A DNA stretch of 64,000 bases from Sphingomonas sp. 7/4-4 (GTDB taxonomy: Bacteria > Pseudomonadota > Alphaproteobacteria > Sphingomonadales > Sphingomonadaceae), in contig NZ_CP115960.1 of NCBI RefSeq assembly GCF_027941955.1, positions 3,364,501 to 3,428,500 on the forward strand, written 5' to 3'. A program made the position numbers and the translations under genes. Below, piece by piece: positions 1 to 11,546 of this stretch (within the stretch, counting starts at the first letter, position 1; each line of letters opens with the position of its first letter). Below the pieces are notes generated by a model, which searched no databases, was not told the origin of the DNA, and saw only the letters and a program-made list of their open reading frames with translations.

Positions 1-1037
1 TGGTTCTTCTCGGCCACCACCCGGTCGGCGCCGCACCGTGCCGCGCATTTCGCCACTGCCCGCGCCCAGCCTTCGGGAGAGACCCCGGACACCGTGGCAT
101 CCTCGATCACATAGCCGCGTCCGTCGCGCCCCAGCCCCACTGCGACGATCCCGCACGCATCGCCCCCGGCGCTCGCCGGCGGATCGACGCCGATCACCAC
201 GCGCACCAGCTCGGGCGCCGCCTCGGCGCGCGCCCGCTCGATCAGCCGCCGCGTCCACAAGGCGCCGGCGACATCCTCGAGCAATTCGCCGTCCAGCTCC
301 TGCCGTCCCAGCCGCGTGCCGGCATAGGTCGCCAGCATCGCCTCGACGAAGCGCTCCGGCAGATGCGGATTGTCGCGCGTCCGCCCACGCACCACGGCCG
401 CCGCCGCGTCCGCCAGCCGCTCCACCCGCCGCATCAGCTCGGTCGACTGCGGCGTGGTGGTCACCAGCACGCGCGGCGCGCTCCCCAGCCGCAGCCCGAA
501 CATCATATTGTCCCAGGCGTCGTCCCCGCGCCGTCCCCATTTGCCGATTTCGTCGCACCACGCGGCATGGTGCTCGGGGCCGCGCAGCGCCTCCGCCGCC
601 TCGGCCGAATAGACCGTGGCCATCGCCCCCGAAGCGAAGGTCACTTCGCCGCGCGCGCGGCTCCATTCGATCCTTTCGCCGTCGCGCGCCACCGCCAGCA
701 GTCCGCTGGGACCCTCCACCATCACGCGGCGCACATCGTCCTTCGTCGCGCCGATCAATGCGAAGCGCGCGCCGGGCGTACGCCGCGCCAGCCCGCTCAG
801 CCATTCCGCCCCCGCCCGGGTCTTGCCGAAGCCGCGCCCCGCCATGATCAGCCACACCAAAGGGTCGCCGCCCGGATCGAGCTGCCCGTCATGCGCCCAG
901 ATCGGAAAGCGCTCCAGCCATTCCACGCACTGCGCATCGCTCAGCCGCGCCAGCACCTGCGCCTGCACCTTCTCCGGCAAGTCGATCAGCGCGCGCAGCA
1001 GCTTGAGGTCGTCCGGATCGGCGGCCTCAGGCGTCAT
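1..1037 (-). CDS. Terminase large subunit, GTA/phage type (C-terminus beyond window)
   Basis: This is the ATP-driven DNA-packaging motor of a phage or gene transfer agent. Reading down from ATG at 1037 gives an open frame through base 1. A Walker A motif (MAGRGFGKTRAGAEW) lies near residues 68-82, and a Walker-B-like AAWCDEIGKW is followed by VTTTPR (coupling-motif type). The region around residue 250 begins the nuclease part (IGVDPPAS), which continues outside the window. The wording GRGxGKTRAGAEW resembles RcGTA g2-type terminases. It follows directly on the small-subunit gene, whose stop lies just inside this start. The gene is incomplete only because the window ends. Whether the cluster is a functional GTA or a prophage remnant cannot be told from two genes. 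Confidence 0.85.
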   Translation of the reverse strand, partial: MTPEAADPDDLKLLRALIDLPEKVQAQVLARLSDAQCVEWLERFPIWAHDGQLDPGGDPLVWLIMAGRGFGKTRAGAEWLSGLARRTPGARFALIGATKDDVRRVMVEGPSGLLAVARDGERIEWSRARGEVTFASGAMATVYSAEAAEALRGPEHHAAWCDEIGKWGRRGDDAWDNMMFGLRLGSAPRVLVTTTPQSTELMRRVERLADAAAAVVRGRTRDNPHLPERFVEAMLATYAGTRLGRQELDGELLEDVAGALWTRRLIERARAEAAPELVRVVIGVDPPASAGGDACGIVAVGLGRDGRGYVIEDATVSGVSPEGWARAVAKCAARCGADRVVAEKN

Positions 1038-1535
1038 GGGACTTGCGCAGCCGCTTGCTTGCGGCTGCGATCGCCTTGGCCAGCGCCGCATTGGTCTCCT
1101 CGCGCGTCGCCATCCGGCGTTGTTTGCCTCGCGCTGCCTTATGGCCGTGGCGCGACGCGCGATGATGGCGCAGCAATTCCATTGCCTTCGCGAAGTCGAA
1201 CGGCGGCAATTCCTCGCCCATCTCGGCTTCGGCGCGTTCCGGATCGGCAGGCTCCAGCGCACGCCCGCGCCGCCATGTTCGAGCGCCAGCATCTCCAGCC
1301 GGTCATATCCCGCCTCCAGCGCTTCACGCCATTGCGCGACGAACTGCGGATCCCGCCCCCGATGCTTGTAGACCGTGCATTGGGAGACCCCGGCAAAGGC
1401 AGCCGCCCTCTTGACGTTGCAGGTCAGCGCCAGCGCGTCGAGAAACCGCTGCCGCCGCTGCACCGTAAAGCCACGCGGATGGGGCTTGCGCCGCTGCCGC
1501 TGTCCGTCACGATTGGCCATGATCAAATCGTCCAT
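1027..1535 (-). CDS. Probable terminase small subunit, apparent -1 frameshift
   Basis: This gene likely recognises DNA for packaging. It starts at ATG 1535 with a GGGAG ribosome site 7 bases upstream (a second in-frame ATG is at 1520). The N-terminal part holds a helix-turn-helix-like stretch (NVKRAAAFAGVSQCTVYKHR, residues about 37-56). After LALEHGGAG the frame breaks near the C-run at 1264-1266. One added base continues it into RALEPADPERAEAE and MGEELPPFDF, ending at 1027, for about 169 residues with a basic C-terminus. Without the repair the first frame runs straight into the terminase large-subunit frame. Position next to the large subunit is the main support for the function; the sequence family itself is only loosely recognised. 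Confidence 0.6.
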
Positions 1536-1555
1536 CCTGTTTCTCCCGAAACGCA

Positions 1556-1588
1556 AAGGGCCGGCGCACCTCCCGGTGCCCGGCCCTT
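1556..1588. repeat. Strong hairpin in the leader of the terminase genes
   Basis: AAGGGCCGG (1556-1564) pairs with CCGGCCCTT (1580-1588) and GCACC with GGTGC inside it, with one bulged C and a four-base loop (1571-1574). On the minus strand it lies about 20 bases upstream of the small-subunit start and is followed by TTTGCGTTT, so it could attenuate or terminate transcription before the packaging genes. No function is proven. Confidence 0.6.
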
Positions 1589-1633
1589 CCAGAGGCCCGA
1601 AGGCCCCGACTCGCAATTCTTCATCGTTCCCTA

Positions 1634-1662
1634 GTTGTGCCACATCAACGTGACGATGTCAA
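1634..1662 (-). promoter_or_regulatory. Possible sigma-70 promoter for the terminase genes
   Basis: On the minus strand there is a perfect -35 TTGACA (1662-1657), followed after 17 bases by CACAAC (1639-1634), a poor -10. The same -35 overlaps a TGAC-N3-GTCA palindrome (1651-1661). It is upstream of the leader hairpin and correctly oriented. The weak -10 keeps confidence low. Confidence 0.3.
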
Positions 1663-1759
1663 GCGAAAATAACCGATCTGGTTAGATGAACTTCCCCCAG
1701 GCTGAGAGCGATGCGCCGGGCTTTCGCGCCGGCTGCTCCGGGCGTAAGGACAAGCCCGC

Positions 1760-2317
1760 ATGGTGAAGCTCAACAAGATCTACACGCGCACCGGCGACGA
1801 CGGCACCACCGGGCTGGTCGACGGATCGCGCGTTTCCAAGGCCGATCCGCGCATGGCGGCGATCGGCGATGTCGACGAGGCCAATAGCGCGATCGGCGTG
1901 GCGCGGGCCGCGCTGGGTCCCGGCAGCGTCAGCGAGATGCTCGCGCGCATCCAGAACGATCTGTTCGATCTGGGCGCCGATCTCGCCACCCCGATCGGGA
2001 TCGAAGGCGCGCTGCGCATCGTGCCGGGGCAGGTCGAATGGCTCGAGGAGCGCATCGATCATTTGAACGGCGCGCTCGATCCGCTGACCAGCTTCATCCT
2101 CCCCGCCGGCGAGCCTGCCGCCGCCGCTCTCCACCTCGCCCGCGCAATCGCCCGCCGTGCCGAGCGGACCACGGTCGCCGCGGCGGCGCAGGTGGCATTG
2201 CGGCCGGAAGTGGTGAAATATCTCAATCGGCTGTCCGACCTGCTGTTCGTCGCCGCGCGCGCAATGAACCGGAACGGGGCCGGAGACGTTCTATGGGTGC
2301 CCGGCGCCTCGCGCTGA
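1760..2317 (+). CDS. Cob(I)yrinic acid a,c-diamide adenosyltransferase, PduO type
   Basis: Transfers the adenosyl group of ATP to cob(I)alamin in the cytoplasm, making adenosylcobalamin. The 185-residue protein opens with MVKLNKIYTRTGDDGTTGL, the ATP-binding signature of the PduO/MMAB family, and has GDVDEANSAIG near residue 36 and the typical helical-bundle C-terminus with LNRLSDLLFVAAR. Length is normal for the family. ATG 1760 is preceded by TAAGGA 8 bases upstream. The gene stands about 50 bases before egtB and may share its transcript. No cobalamin riboswitch was found upstream. Confidence 0.92.
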   Translation: MVKLNKIYTRTGDDGTTGLVDGSRVSKADPRMAAIGDVDEANSAIGVARAALGPGSVSEMLARIQNDLFDLGADLATPIGIEGALRIVPGQVEWLEERIDHLNGALDPLTSFILPAGEPAAAALHLARAIARRAERTTVAAAAQVALRPEVVKYLNRLSDLLFVAARAMNRNGAGDVLWVPGASR

Positions 2318-2367
2318 CCAGTTCGTTTCGGGTTGACGCTACGGCGACCCCGGCGTAGGGGAACATT

Positions 2368-3633
<1,266 letters not shown>

Positions 3634-3634
3634 G

Positions 3635-4611
3635 ATGCTCAAGCAGGAGCCACAGGACGGCGAGCAGAGTCTTGCCGATCCCAATTTCCGCGCCGATGTG
3701 CTGAGCGGCCTCGGCGGACAGCCACGGGCGATCCCGGCGCGGTGGTTCTACGATCGCCGCGGCTCGGAATTGTTCGAGGCGATCACCGATCTGCCCGAAT
3801 ATTATCCCACCCGCACCGAGACGGCTTTGCTGATGCAGATCGGCCCGCAGCTCGGCGCGCTCGCCGCGTCCAACGCGGCGGTGGTCGAGTTCGGATCGGG
3901 CTCGTCCGCCAAGACGCCGATCCTGCTGCGCGCGATCGATCCCGCGGCCTATGTGCCGATCGACATTTCGGGCGAGTTCCTGCGCCACTCGGCGCGCGAA
4001 TTGTCGGCGGGTTTTCCGGGGCTTCCGGTGTTGCCGGTCGAGGCCGATTTCCTGCGCCCGGTGCCGCTGCCCCCGAAGTGAGCGGCCTGCCGAAGCTCGG
4101 CTTCTTCCCCGGTTCGACGATCGGCAACATGAACGCCTTTCACGCCGTCGATCTGCTCCGGGCGATGCGCGAATGGCTGGGCGAGGGCGCCCGGCTGCTG
4201 ATCGGGATGGACCGGATCAAGTCGCCCGACATCCTCGTCCCCGCTTATGACGATGCCCAGGGCGTCACTGCCGCTTTCAACCTAAATCTGCTCGAACGCA
4301 TCAACCGCGAACTCGCCGGCACGATCCCGGTCCAGGCCTTTCGTCACCGCGCGATCTGGAACGCCGATGCCGCGCGGATCGAGATGCATCTCGAGGCGCA
4401 GCGTGATGTGGAATTCACTGTCGACGGCCGCACCTTCGCAATGGATGCGGGCGAGACGATCCACACCGAGAACAGCCACAAATACGGTCCCAATGGCGGC
4501 CGCATGCTGCTGCGCGCGGGCGGCTGGACGCCGATCCGCGAGTGGACCGATCCGCAGGACTGGTTCGCATTGATGCTGTGCGAGGCGCAGCCGCTGCGGA
4601 TGGCGCCCTAA
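3635..4611 (+). CDS. egtD: L-histidine N-alpha-methyltransferase EgtD, apparent -1 frameshift
   Basis: Trimethylates histidine to hercynine with SAM, the first step of ergothioneine synthesis, and feeds EgtB. The first frame from ATG 3635 has the family N-terminus (ARWFYDRRGSELFEAIT, LPEYYPTRTE) and the SAM site VVEFGSGSSAKT. It breaks at the five-C run 4070-4074 and stops at 4081. The next frame continues exactly with EVSGLPKLGFFPGSTIGN, the remaining domain, IHTENSHKY and the stop at 4611. One added C gives a normal 325-residue enzyme. A sequencing deletion is more likely than a real mutation, because both halves are otherwise free of defects. It ends tail-to-tail with the DUF1176 gene, overlapping by four bases. 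Confidence 0.9.
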
Positions 4612-5612
4612 CGGGCCGGCACCGCCTCTGCCTTCCAGACGCGCAGCCAGTTGCGCGAACCGCGGCACTCGCTCATCGCCCGCGCCTCCACCAGCCGGAA
4701 CATCGCGCCGTCCCAGACATAGGTCTCCGAACTTCCGCAATCGCCGATCCCGCGGCCCTGTATATAATTGCCGAGCTCGGCCTTGGCGGGATCCCAATCG
4801 GCATTGACCAGAGTCGCGATGCCCTGGATCTCCGACCAGGCCGGCATCCGATCGAAGTGCGCGACCATCGCCTTGCCGTTCTCGATCACGAAAGGGACGC
4901 TCGAGTAATTATACGCGCCGCTGCCGCACGGGATCAGTGCGAGCGTCTTGCCGCCGCCGAGTGCCCAGGTCCTGGTCTCGGGCAGTTTGCCCTCTTTGCC
5001 CTCGTAAACCGCGTCGCACTCGGATTGCTTGCCCATCGCCGCGCGCAGCGCCGCTGAAAACGCCGCCGGTTTGCCGGTGGGCCGCACGAAAGTCACACGA
5101 GGCGCGATCGGCGCGGCCGGTACGGCGCTCGCGGGCTTCGCTCCCTTGGCGACCAGTGCCGTCGTGGTTCCCGCTCGGCCCTGCCCGGCGTCGAAGTAGC
5201 GCAAAGTCGCTGAAAGGCCCTTGAGCGAAGCCTGGCTCAACACCTTGCCGCCGCCGCGCAGCACCAGTGTCTGGCCCTTGAGCATGGCATCGGCGAGCTG
5301 GCTGGCCTGCACTCCGGTGATGACGACGCTCGGTCCCCGCACGCTGCCGCTGAGCACCGTTTTCCCGTCGACTTCGATCCGCCAGCCTCCGCGATATTCG
5401 GTGTCGGGGGATATCTCGATCACCGGCGCCCCTGCCGGCCCGGCCTCGCGCTTGATCGCGATCTGCGGCTCATTGTCGAGATTCTCGTCGGCCATCAGCG
5501 ATGCCGCTTCGCAGAACCGAAGATTGTCGCAGGTGACCGCCCAGTCGCCGAACGACTTGACCTCGGAGGGGCTGGGGGCTTGTGCCGCGGCGAGGAGCGC
5601 GAGGATCGGCAT
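4608..5612 (-). CDS. DUF1176 domain-containing exported protein
   Basis: A 334-residue protein with a short signal peptide (MPILALLAAAQA) and therefore probably periplasmic. The mature part begins with VKSFGDWAVTCDNLRFCEAAS, the diagnostic start of DUF1176 proteins. It is rich in paired cysteines (TCDNLRFCEA, GDCGSSETYVW, MSECRGSRNW) that could form disulfides. The C-terminal half repeats the family pattern GAYNYSSVPFVIENGKA. The role of DUF1176 proteins is unknown. It is transcribed away from the 3-hydroxybutyryl-CoA dehydrogenase gene and converges on egtD. The start at ATG 5612 is chosen because it gives the signal peptide directly. Confidence 0.85.
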   Translation of the reverse strand: MPILALLAAAQAPSPSEVKSFGDWAVTCDNLRFCEAASLMADENLDNEPQIAIKREAGPAGAPVIEISPDTEYRGGWRIEVDGKTVLSGSVRGPSVVITGVQASQLADAMLKGQTLVLRGGGKVLSQASLKGLSATLRYFDAGQGRAGTTTALVAKGAKPASAVPAAPIAPRVTFVRPTGKPAAFSAALRAAMGKQSECDAVYEGKEGKLPETRTWALGGGKTLALIPCGSGAYNYSSVPFVIENGKAMVAHFDRMPAWSEIQGIATLVNADWDPAKAELGNYIQGRGIGDCGSSETYVWDGAMFRLVEARAMSECRGSRNWLRVWKAEAVPAR

Positions 5613-5675
5613 GCCGCCGGTCTAGCCGAAGCGCTCTGGCGGGGGTAGGGGGCGCGAAAGCGACGGAGGCGGACG

Positions 5676-6545
5676 ATGCAGACGATAGGCGTGATCGGTG
5701 CGGGGCAGATGGGCGCGGGAATCGCGCAGGTGTCTGCGCAGGCGGGCTATTCCGTGCTCCTCTCCGACATGGACCTCGCCCGTGCCGAAGCCGGCAAGGC
5801 GGGAATCGCGAAGCAGCTGGCCCGTCTCGTCGAGAAGGAGAAGATCGCCGCCGCCGATGCCGAGGCCGCGCTGGCCCGCATCCAGCCGCTCACAGACGTC
5901 TCGGGGATGGCGCCCTGTACATTGGTCATCGAGGCCGCCACCGAGCGCGAGGGCGTGAAGCGCTCGATCTTCGAGACTGTCGGCAAGGTGCTCGGCCCGG
6001 ACGCGATCCTCGCCAGCAACACTTCGTCGATCCCGATCACGCGGCTGGCGCAGGCCGCGCCCGATCCGGCGCGCTTCATGGGCGTGCACTTCTTCAATCC
6101 CGTCCCGGTGATGGGCCTGATCGAGCTGATCCGCGGCCTCGCGACTTCGGACGCGACGGTCGCCGCGGTCGAGAAGTTCGGCCAGTCGCTCGGCAAGCGC
6201 ATCGTCCACGCCAACGACGCACCGGGCTTCATCGTCAATCGCGTGCTGATGCCGATGCTCAACGAAGCGTGCTTCGCATTGGGCGAGGGCGTCGCGACGA
6301 TTCCCGACATCGACGCCGCCTGCCAGCTTGGGCTCAACCACCCGATGGGCCCGTTCGCGCTCGCCGACTTCATTGGCCTCGACACCTGCCTCGAGATCAC
6401 CCGCGTGTTGTTCGAAGGCACCGGCGATCCCAAATTCCGCCCCGCGCCGCTGCTGGTAAAATATGTCGAAGCAGGCTGGTACGGCCGCAAGACCAAGCGC
6501 GGCTTCTACGATTATTCGGGCGCGGAGCCGGTGCCGACGCGCTAG
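5676..6545 (+). CDS. 3-hydroxybutyryl-CoA dehydrogenase
   Basis: NAD(P)-dependent oxidation or reduction of 3-hydroxyacyl-CoA, used in fatty-acid, butyrate or aromatic catabolism. The 289-residue protein starts with the Rossmann motif GAGQMGAG at about residues 8-15. It has the catalytic-region sequence [11 protein letters not shown] and [16 protein letters not shown] (catalytic His in the HFFNP stretch), then [10 protein letters not shown] leading into the C-terminal dimerisation domain with [17 protein letters not shown]. Length matches the short bacterial PaaH/Hbd form. A GGAGG ribosome site lies about 8 bases before ATG 5676. It stands alone, converging on a small secreted-protein gene, so the pathway it serves cannot be fixed from context. 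Confidence 0.92.
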   Translation: MQTIGVIGAGQMGAGIAQVSAQAGYSVLLSDMDLARAEAGKAGIAKQLARLVEKEKIAAADAEAALARIQPLTDVSGMAPCTLVIEAATEREGVKRSIFETVGKVLGPDAILASNTSSIPITRLAQAAPDPARFMGVHFFNPVPVMGLIELIRGLATSDATVAAVEKFGQSLGKRIVHANDAPGFIVNRVLMPMLNEACFALGEGVATIPDIDAACQLGLNHPMGPFALADFIGLDTCLEITRVLFEGTGDPKFRPAPLLVKYVEAGWYGRKTKRGFYDYSGAEPVPTR

Positions 6546-6937
6546 CGCCGGTCTGCGATCAGGCCGGTCCGCTTCATCTCCGCGAGCCATTGCGGGGTGA
6601 CCCATCGAAGCGGCGCCGGCAATTCGTCGAATGCGATCACGCCCTTCGCGCCCTTGAGGGTGGGCGGCGGCGGTATCATGCCGGGGCAGGGCATTCCCGA
6701 ATAGAAGCCGTGCGCGGGATAGGCATCGATCACCTGCCCGCGCTTCAACGCGCCCTTGTAGACCTTGAGAATCCTGAAGCGCACCTTGTCGTCGTTGCGC
6801 GTCACCACGCCGGCGACGATGTTGCGCGAGGTCGTGGCGATCACCCGCGCCTTCTCCGCCTCGCCCGGCGGCTGCGGCTCCGGCATTCCCGGTGGCGGCG
6901 GCAGGCATAAAGCGGCGAGCAGGACGAGCGGGGTCAC
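6542..6937 (-). CDS. Hypothetical exported protein
   Basis: I do not recognise this family. A GTG start at 6937 overlaps the stop of the nucleoside transporter by GTGA, the usual sign of translational coupling. The 131-residue product begins with a hydrophobic leader ([16 protein letters not shown]), followed by a proline-rich stretch and a compact domain. That domain includes [23 protein letters not shown] (shortened here: [16 protein letters not shown]), [12 protein letters not shown] and KGAKGVIAF. The pattern of a beta-rich domain with VYKG...G resembles small periplasmic proteins that report on metal or tissue-inhibitor-like folds, but that is a guess. It is second in a two-gene unit. 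Confidence 0.6.
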   Translation of the reverse strand: MTPLVLLAALCLPPPPGMPEPQPPGEAEKARVIATTSRNIVAGVVTRNDDKVRFRILKVYKGALKRGQVIDAYPAHGFYSGMPCPGMIPPPPTLKGAKGVIAFDELPAPLRWVTPQWLAEMKRTGLIADRR

Positions 6938-8231
6938 GGCAGCAGCAGTCCCGCCAGCGCCGCCGACATCAGGTTCGCCAGGCTCCCGGCGATCAGCGCG
7001 CGGATGCCGAGCTTCGCGATCATCGGGCGCTGGTTCGGTGCGAGGCTGCCGGTCGCGGCCATCTGGATCGCGATCGAGCTGAAATTGGCGAAGCCGCACA
7101 AAGCGAAGGTGATGATCGCCACGGTGCGCGGGGCGAGGTCCTTCATCTCGCCCAGCTGGATGAACGCGACGAATTCGTTGAGTACCACCTTGGTGCCGAA
7201 CAGCCCGCCCGCCGCGACTGCCTCGTGCCAAGATATGCCGAGCAGGAACATCACCGGCGCGAAGATCGTGCCGATGATCTTCTGGAAGCTGAGATCGGCG
7301 AGCGGTTGGGCCCAGGCGGCGTTGCCGCTGGCATAGACGATCCAATTGCCCAGGCCGCCGAGCAGCCCGTTGGCGAGCGCCACCAAAGCCACGAAGGCGA
7401 GCACCATCGCGCCCACCGCGACTGCGATCTTGACGCCGGTCGAGGCGCCGGTCGCCGCCGCCATGATCAGGTTGGCGGCGCGTTCCTCCTCCACCTCTTC
7501 CTCGACGACCTTGATCACTTCCTCCTCGGGAACGTCGCCTAGCGGCAGCTCGCCGTTCGCCGGGGCGATATCGTCGGGCATGATGATCTTGGCCATCAGC
7601 AGCCCGCCCGGTGCCCCCATGAACGAGGCCGCGAGCAGATAGGGAAGCGCCTGCGGCCCGAGCAGGCTGGCATAGGCCGCGAGGATCGTCCCCGCGACGC
7701 CGGCCATGCCGACGGTCATCACCGCGAAGAGCTGCGAGGGGTGAGCCGGGCGAGATAGGGCCGGATCACCAGCGGCGATTCGCTCTGGCCGACGAAGATG
7801 TTGGCGGCGGCGCACAGCGATTCGACCTTGGTCGTACCCACCACTTTCTCGATCGCGCCGCCGATCCAGCGGATCACGAACTGCATCACGCCGAGATGGT
7901 AGAGGATCGACACCAGAGCGGCGAAGAAGATGATCACCGGCAGCGCCGCGATCGCGAAGCTCTGGCCACCCAGCTCGGGCTTGGCCAACGGACCGAACAG
8001 GAAGCTGGTGCCCGCACCGGCATAGCCGAGCAGCGCCGAGACGCCGTTCGAGAGCCCGTGCAGCGCCGCCTGTCCCCAGCTGGTACGCAATACGAGCACG
8101 GCGATCCCGGCCTGCAGCGCAAACGCCGCGCCGACGACGCGCAGCTGGATCCCGCGCTTGTTGCTCGAAAGCAGCCAGGCGATTGCGAGGATCGCGATTA
8201 TGCCAAGGATACCGATCGGAAAATGAGTCAT
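6934..8231 (-). CDS. Concentrative nucleoside transporter (NupC/CNT family), apparent -1 frameshift
   Basis: An inner-membrane symporter for nucleosides. The first part from ATG 8231 shows the N-terminal helices ([18 protein letters not shown]), then [20 protein letters not shown] and the signature [17 protein letters not shown]. The frame breaks at the four-G run 7738-7741. The other frame takes over with [20 protein letters not shown] and continues through [15 protein letters not shown] and [11 protein letters not shown] to the stop at 6934. One added base gives 432 residues, the normal length. A central acidic insert ([16 protein letters not shown]) is unusual but seen in alphaproteobacterial homologues. 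An upstream in-frame start at 8288 is possible. Confidence 0.88.
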
Positions 8232-8365
8232 TCGCTGGTCTGCGCCCCCGAGCCAGCCCCCGAATTTGGCCAGCGAAAGCGGGAGCATACACGCTGCGCG
8301 CCGGTGTGCCAGAGGGCGCGGCGCAGCATCTTTCGCAGCCGCTTCTTTCCCGCTAGCGTCCGCCG

Positions 8366-9043
8366 ATGGAAATCCGGCCCAACATCACGCGCTCGCTCTT
8401 CTTCCTCTCGATCTTCTACGGCGGCATGGTCTGCATTGCCGGGGTGCTCGGCAACAAGCAGGTCTCGCTGGGCCCGATCTCGCAGCTCGGCAATCTGGTC
8501 GGAGTGGGGCCGCTCGCGGTGGAGGCGGGGATCTTCGCCTTCCTGCTGCTGGTCTCGGTGTCGAGCGCGGTCGCCGAGCTCAACGGCCCGGATACCGCGC
8601 GCCGGCTGGTGCTGTGGGGTTTCGTGCCGCTGGTCACGTCGGTGCTGTTGTCGTTGCTTGTGCTCGCTTTGCCGCCTTCGCCGAGCATGGAGCCCGATCG
8701 CCTCCACGCCTTCGAGCTGATGATGTCGGGCACCCCGCGCATCTGGCTCGGCGGGATCGTCGCCTACGGCATCTCGCAGATCCTCAACGTCACCATCTTC
8801 AGCGCGCTCAAGCAGGGCGGCGGCAAGCTGTTGTGGCTCCGCGCCGCGGTCGCGAGCATGCTCAGCCAGATCGCCGACACGCTGATCTTCATCACCATCG
8901 CCTTTTACGGCGTCTTTCCGATCGGCGAGCTGCTGGTGGGCCAGATGCTCACCAAGGTGGTGCTCAGCCTCGTGCTGGTCCCGCCGCTCATCTATTTCTT
9001 CGTCGGGCTTGGTCGTTTCCTCGATGGACGGCGGAGCCTCTAA
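8366..9043 (+). CDS. Queuosine precursor transporter (YhhQ/VUT family)
   Basis: Inner-membrane importer of the 7-deazaguanine precursors preQ0/preQ1, which are used to make queuosine in tRNA. The 225-residue protein has about six hydrophobic segments. It shows the family pattern near the N-terminus ([13 protein letters not shown], about 31-43), the central [21 protein letters not shown], and [22 protein letters not shown], which contains the conserved SQ..DT pair. It is monocistronic or leads into argB 42 bases later. The match is by pattern, and the substrate is taken from the family. Confidence 0.85.
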   Translation: MEIRPNITRSLFFLSIFYGGMVCIAGVLGNKQVSLGPISQLGNLVGVGPLAVEAGIFAFLLLVSVSSAVAELNGPDTARRLVLWGFVPLVTSVLLSLLVLALPPSPSMEPDRLHAFELMMSGTPRIWLGGIVAYGISQILNVTIFSALKQGGGKLLWLRAAVASMLSQIADTLIFITIAFYGVFPIGELLVGQMLTKVVLSLVLVPPLIYFFVGLGRFLDGRRSL

Positions 9044-9076
9044 GACGGGCTTGGGCTCGCGCGCGCTTTGTCCTAA

Positions 9077-9984
<908 letters not shown>

Positions 9985-10050
9985 GCTAGGCTTGTCCGGG
10001 GGCGCGGCTTTCCTGTATCCAATGCACAACTCGACCCTTCGGAGACGCAC

Positions 10051-10371
10051 TTGACCTCGTTCTTGATCATGCTCCTGCAGATCGTGCAGCTCCTGCTGAC
10101 GGTCTTCACCTTCATCATCGTCGCGCAGGCGATCCTGTCGTGGTTGATCGCGTTCAACGTGATCAACACCCATAACGAATTCGTGCGCGCGCTGTGGAAC
10201 GGGCTCCAGACGGTCACCGAGCCGGTCTATCGCCCGATCCGCCGCGTCCTCCCCGATTTCGGCGCGCTCGACATCTCGCCTCTGGTCGTGCTGCTGGTTC
10301 TCTACATCCTCAACAACTACTTCATCCCCTGGCTGATCGTGCAGATCGCCACTGCGGGCTATGCCGGCTGA
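10051..10371 (+). CDS. YggT family membrane protein
   Basis: A 106-residue protein with two hydrophobic segments (about 4-35 and 70-102) separated by the conserved PVYRPIRRVLPDFGALDISPLV motif, here split as PIRRVLPDFGALDISP. It starts at TTG 10051, supported by GGAGA 5 bases upstream. YggT proteins are inner-membrane proteins of uncertain role, linked to osmotic tolerance and to the cell-division neighbourhood in other bacteria. It is followed without a gap by the YggU gene, the order seen in many proteobacteria, and then by folD. Confidence 0.9.
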   Translation: MTSFLIMLLQIVQLLLTVFTFIIVAQAILSWLIAFNVINTHNEFVRALWNGLQTVTEPVYRPIRRVLPDFGALDISPLVVLLVLYILNNYFIPWLIVQIATAGYAG

Positions 10372-10674
10372 GTGCCGGCATGGCGCAGCGTTGCTGAGGG
10401 ACTGGAGATTGCCGTTCGCGTGACGCCGCGCGCATCGCGCGATGCGTTCATTGCGGGAACCGACGAACATTTCGCCGTGCGGCTCGCGGCACCGCCCGTC
10501 GAAGGTGCGGCGAATGCGGCGTTGATCCCGCTGGTCGCCAGGGCGTTCGGGGTTCCCAAACGCGCCGTGACGCTGATTTCGGGCGACACCGCCCGGCACA
10601 AGCGGCTCGCGATCGCGGGCGATGCGGACGCGCTGGCGAAGATCGCCGCCAGCCTTTATGGAGCCGAGCCATGA
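10372..10674 (+). CDS. DUF167 (YggU) family protein
   Basis: A small cytoplasmic protein of 100 residues in the DUF167 fold. The family core is clear: [10 protein letters not shown] near residues 18-27, [18 protein letters not shown], and [14 protein letters not shown]. Function is unknown. GTG 10372 begins at the base after the stop of the YggT gene, and its own stop overlaps the folD start by ATGA, so translation of all three is probably coupled. Confidence 0.9.
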   Translation: MPAWRSVAEGLEIAVRVTPRASRDAFIAGTDEHFAVRLAAPPVEGAANAALIPLVARAFGVPKRAVTLISGDTARHKRLAIAGDADALAKIAASLYGAEP

Positions 10675-11546
10675 GCGCAGCATTGATCGACGGCAAGGCA
10701 TTCGCGGCGGGCCTCCGCGCCCGCGTGGCGGAGCGTGTCCCCGCATTCCGGCAGGCGACGGGCCGCGCGCCCGGGCTCGCGGTGGTGCTGGTCGGCGAGG
10801 ACCCGGCCTCTGCGGTCTATGTCCGCTCCAAGGGCAAGATGACCCGCGAGGCGGGGATGGAGAGCTTCGAGCACAGGCTGCCCGCCGATACCGATCAGGC
10901 GACGCTGATCGCGCTGGTCGAGCAGCTCAACGCCGATCCGGCAGTCGACGGCATCCTCGTCCAATTGCCCCTGCCCGCGCATCTCAACGCCGATGAAGTG
11001 CTGCTGCGGATCGATCCGGACAAGGATGTCGACGGCTTCCACCCGGTCAATGCCGGCCGGCTCGCCACCGGGCTGCCGGGGTTCGTCCCGTGCACGCCGC
11101 TCGGCTGCCTGATGCTGCTCGAGGACCGGCTGGGCGATCTTTCGGGGCTCGACGCGGTGGTGGTCGGCCGTTCGAACATCGTCGGCAAGCCGATGGCGGC
11201 CTTGCTGACCGCGAAGAGCTGCACCGTCACCATCGCGCATTCGCGCACGCGCAACCTGCCGCATTATCTCCAGCACGCCGACATCGTCGTCGCCGCAGTA
11301 GGCCGCGCGCATTTCGTCAAGGGCGAGTGGCTCAAGCCTGGCGCCACCGTGATCGATGTCGGCATCAACCGCATCGAAGGCGGCCTCACCGGCGACGTGG
11401 ATTTCGACAGCGCCGCGAGCGTGGCCGGCGCGATCACGCCGGTGCCCGGCGGGGTCGGTCCGATGACGATTGCGGTCCTGCTCCGCAACACCCTGGTGGC
11501 GGCGCACCGCCGCGAAGGCGTGACGCTCGACGAGGACGGGATTTGA
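10671..11546 (+). CDS. folD: Bifunctional methylenetetrahydrofolate dehydrogenase/cyclohydrolase
   Basis: Interconverts 5,10-methylene- and 10-formyl-tetrahydrofolate in the cytoplasm, supplying one-carbon units. The 291-residue protein has the family landmarks in order: [17 protein letters not shown] (catalytic Tyr and Lys region, about 39-55), [26 protein letters not shown], the NADP-binding [25 protein letters not shown], and the C-terminal [19 protein letters not shown]. All look intact. The start overlaps the preceding stop by ATGA, and the stop overlaps the next start, within a compact operon. Confidence 0.96.
   Translation: MSAALIDGKAFAAGLRARVAERVPAFRQATGRAPGLAVVLVGEDPASAVYVRSKGKMTREAGMESFEHRLPADTDQATLIALVEQLNADPAVDGILVQLPLPAHLNADEVLLRIDPDKDVDGFHPVNAGRLATGLPGFVPCTPLGCLMLLEDRLGDLSGLDAVVVGRSNIVGKPMAALLTAKSCTVTIAHSRTRNLPHYLQHADIVVAAVGRAHFVKGEWLKPGATVIDVGINRIEGGLTGDVDFDSAASVAGAITPVPGGVGPMTIAVLLRNTLVAAHRREGVTLDEDGI

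Noticed and set aside
38..1634. Long plus-strand open frames rich in Arg, Pro and Ala
   Set aside because: They are shadows of the terminase genes on the minus strand, with the composition expected of a GC-rich reverse frame.
1690..1760. CTGAGAG and nearby G/C repeats before the cobalamin adenosyltransferase as a TPP or cobalamin riboswitch
   Set aside because: Only a short box matches; the remaining conserved blocks of both riboswitches are absent and the space is too small for a full aptamer.
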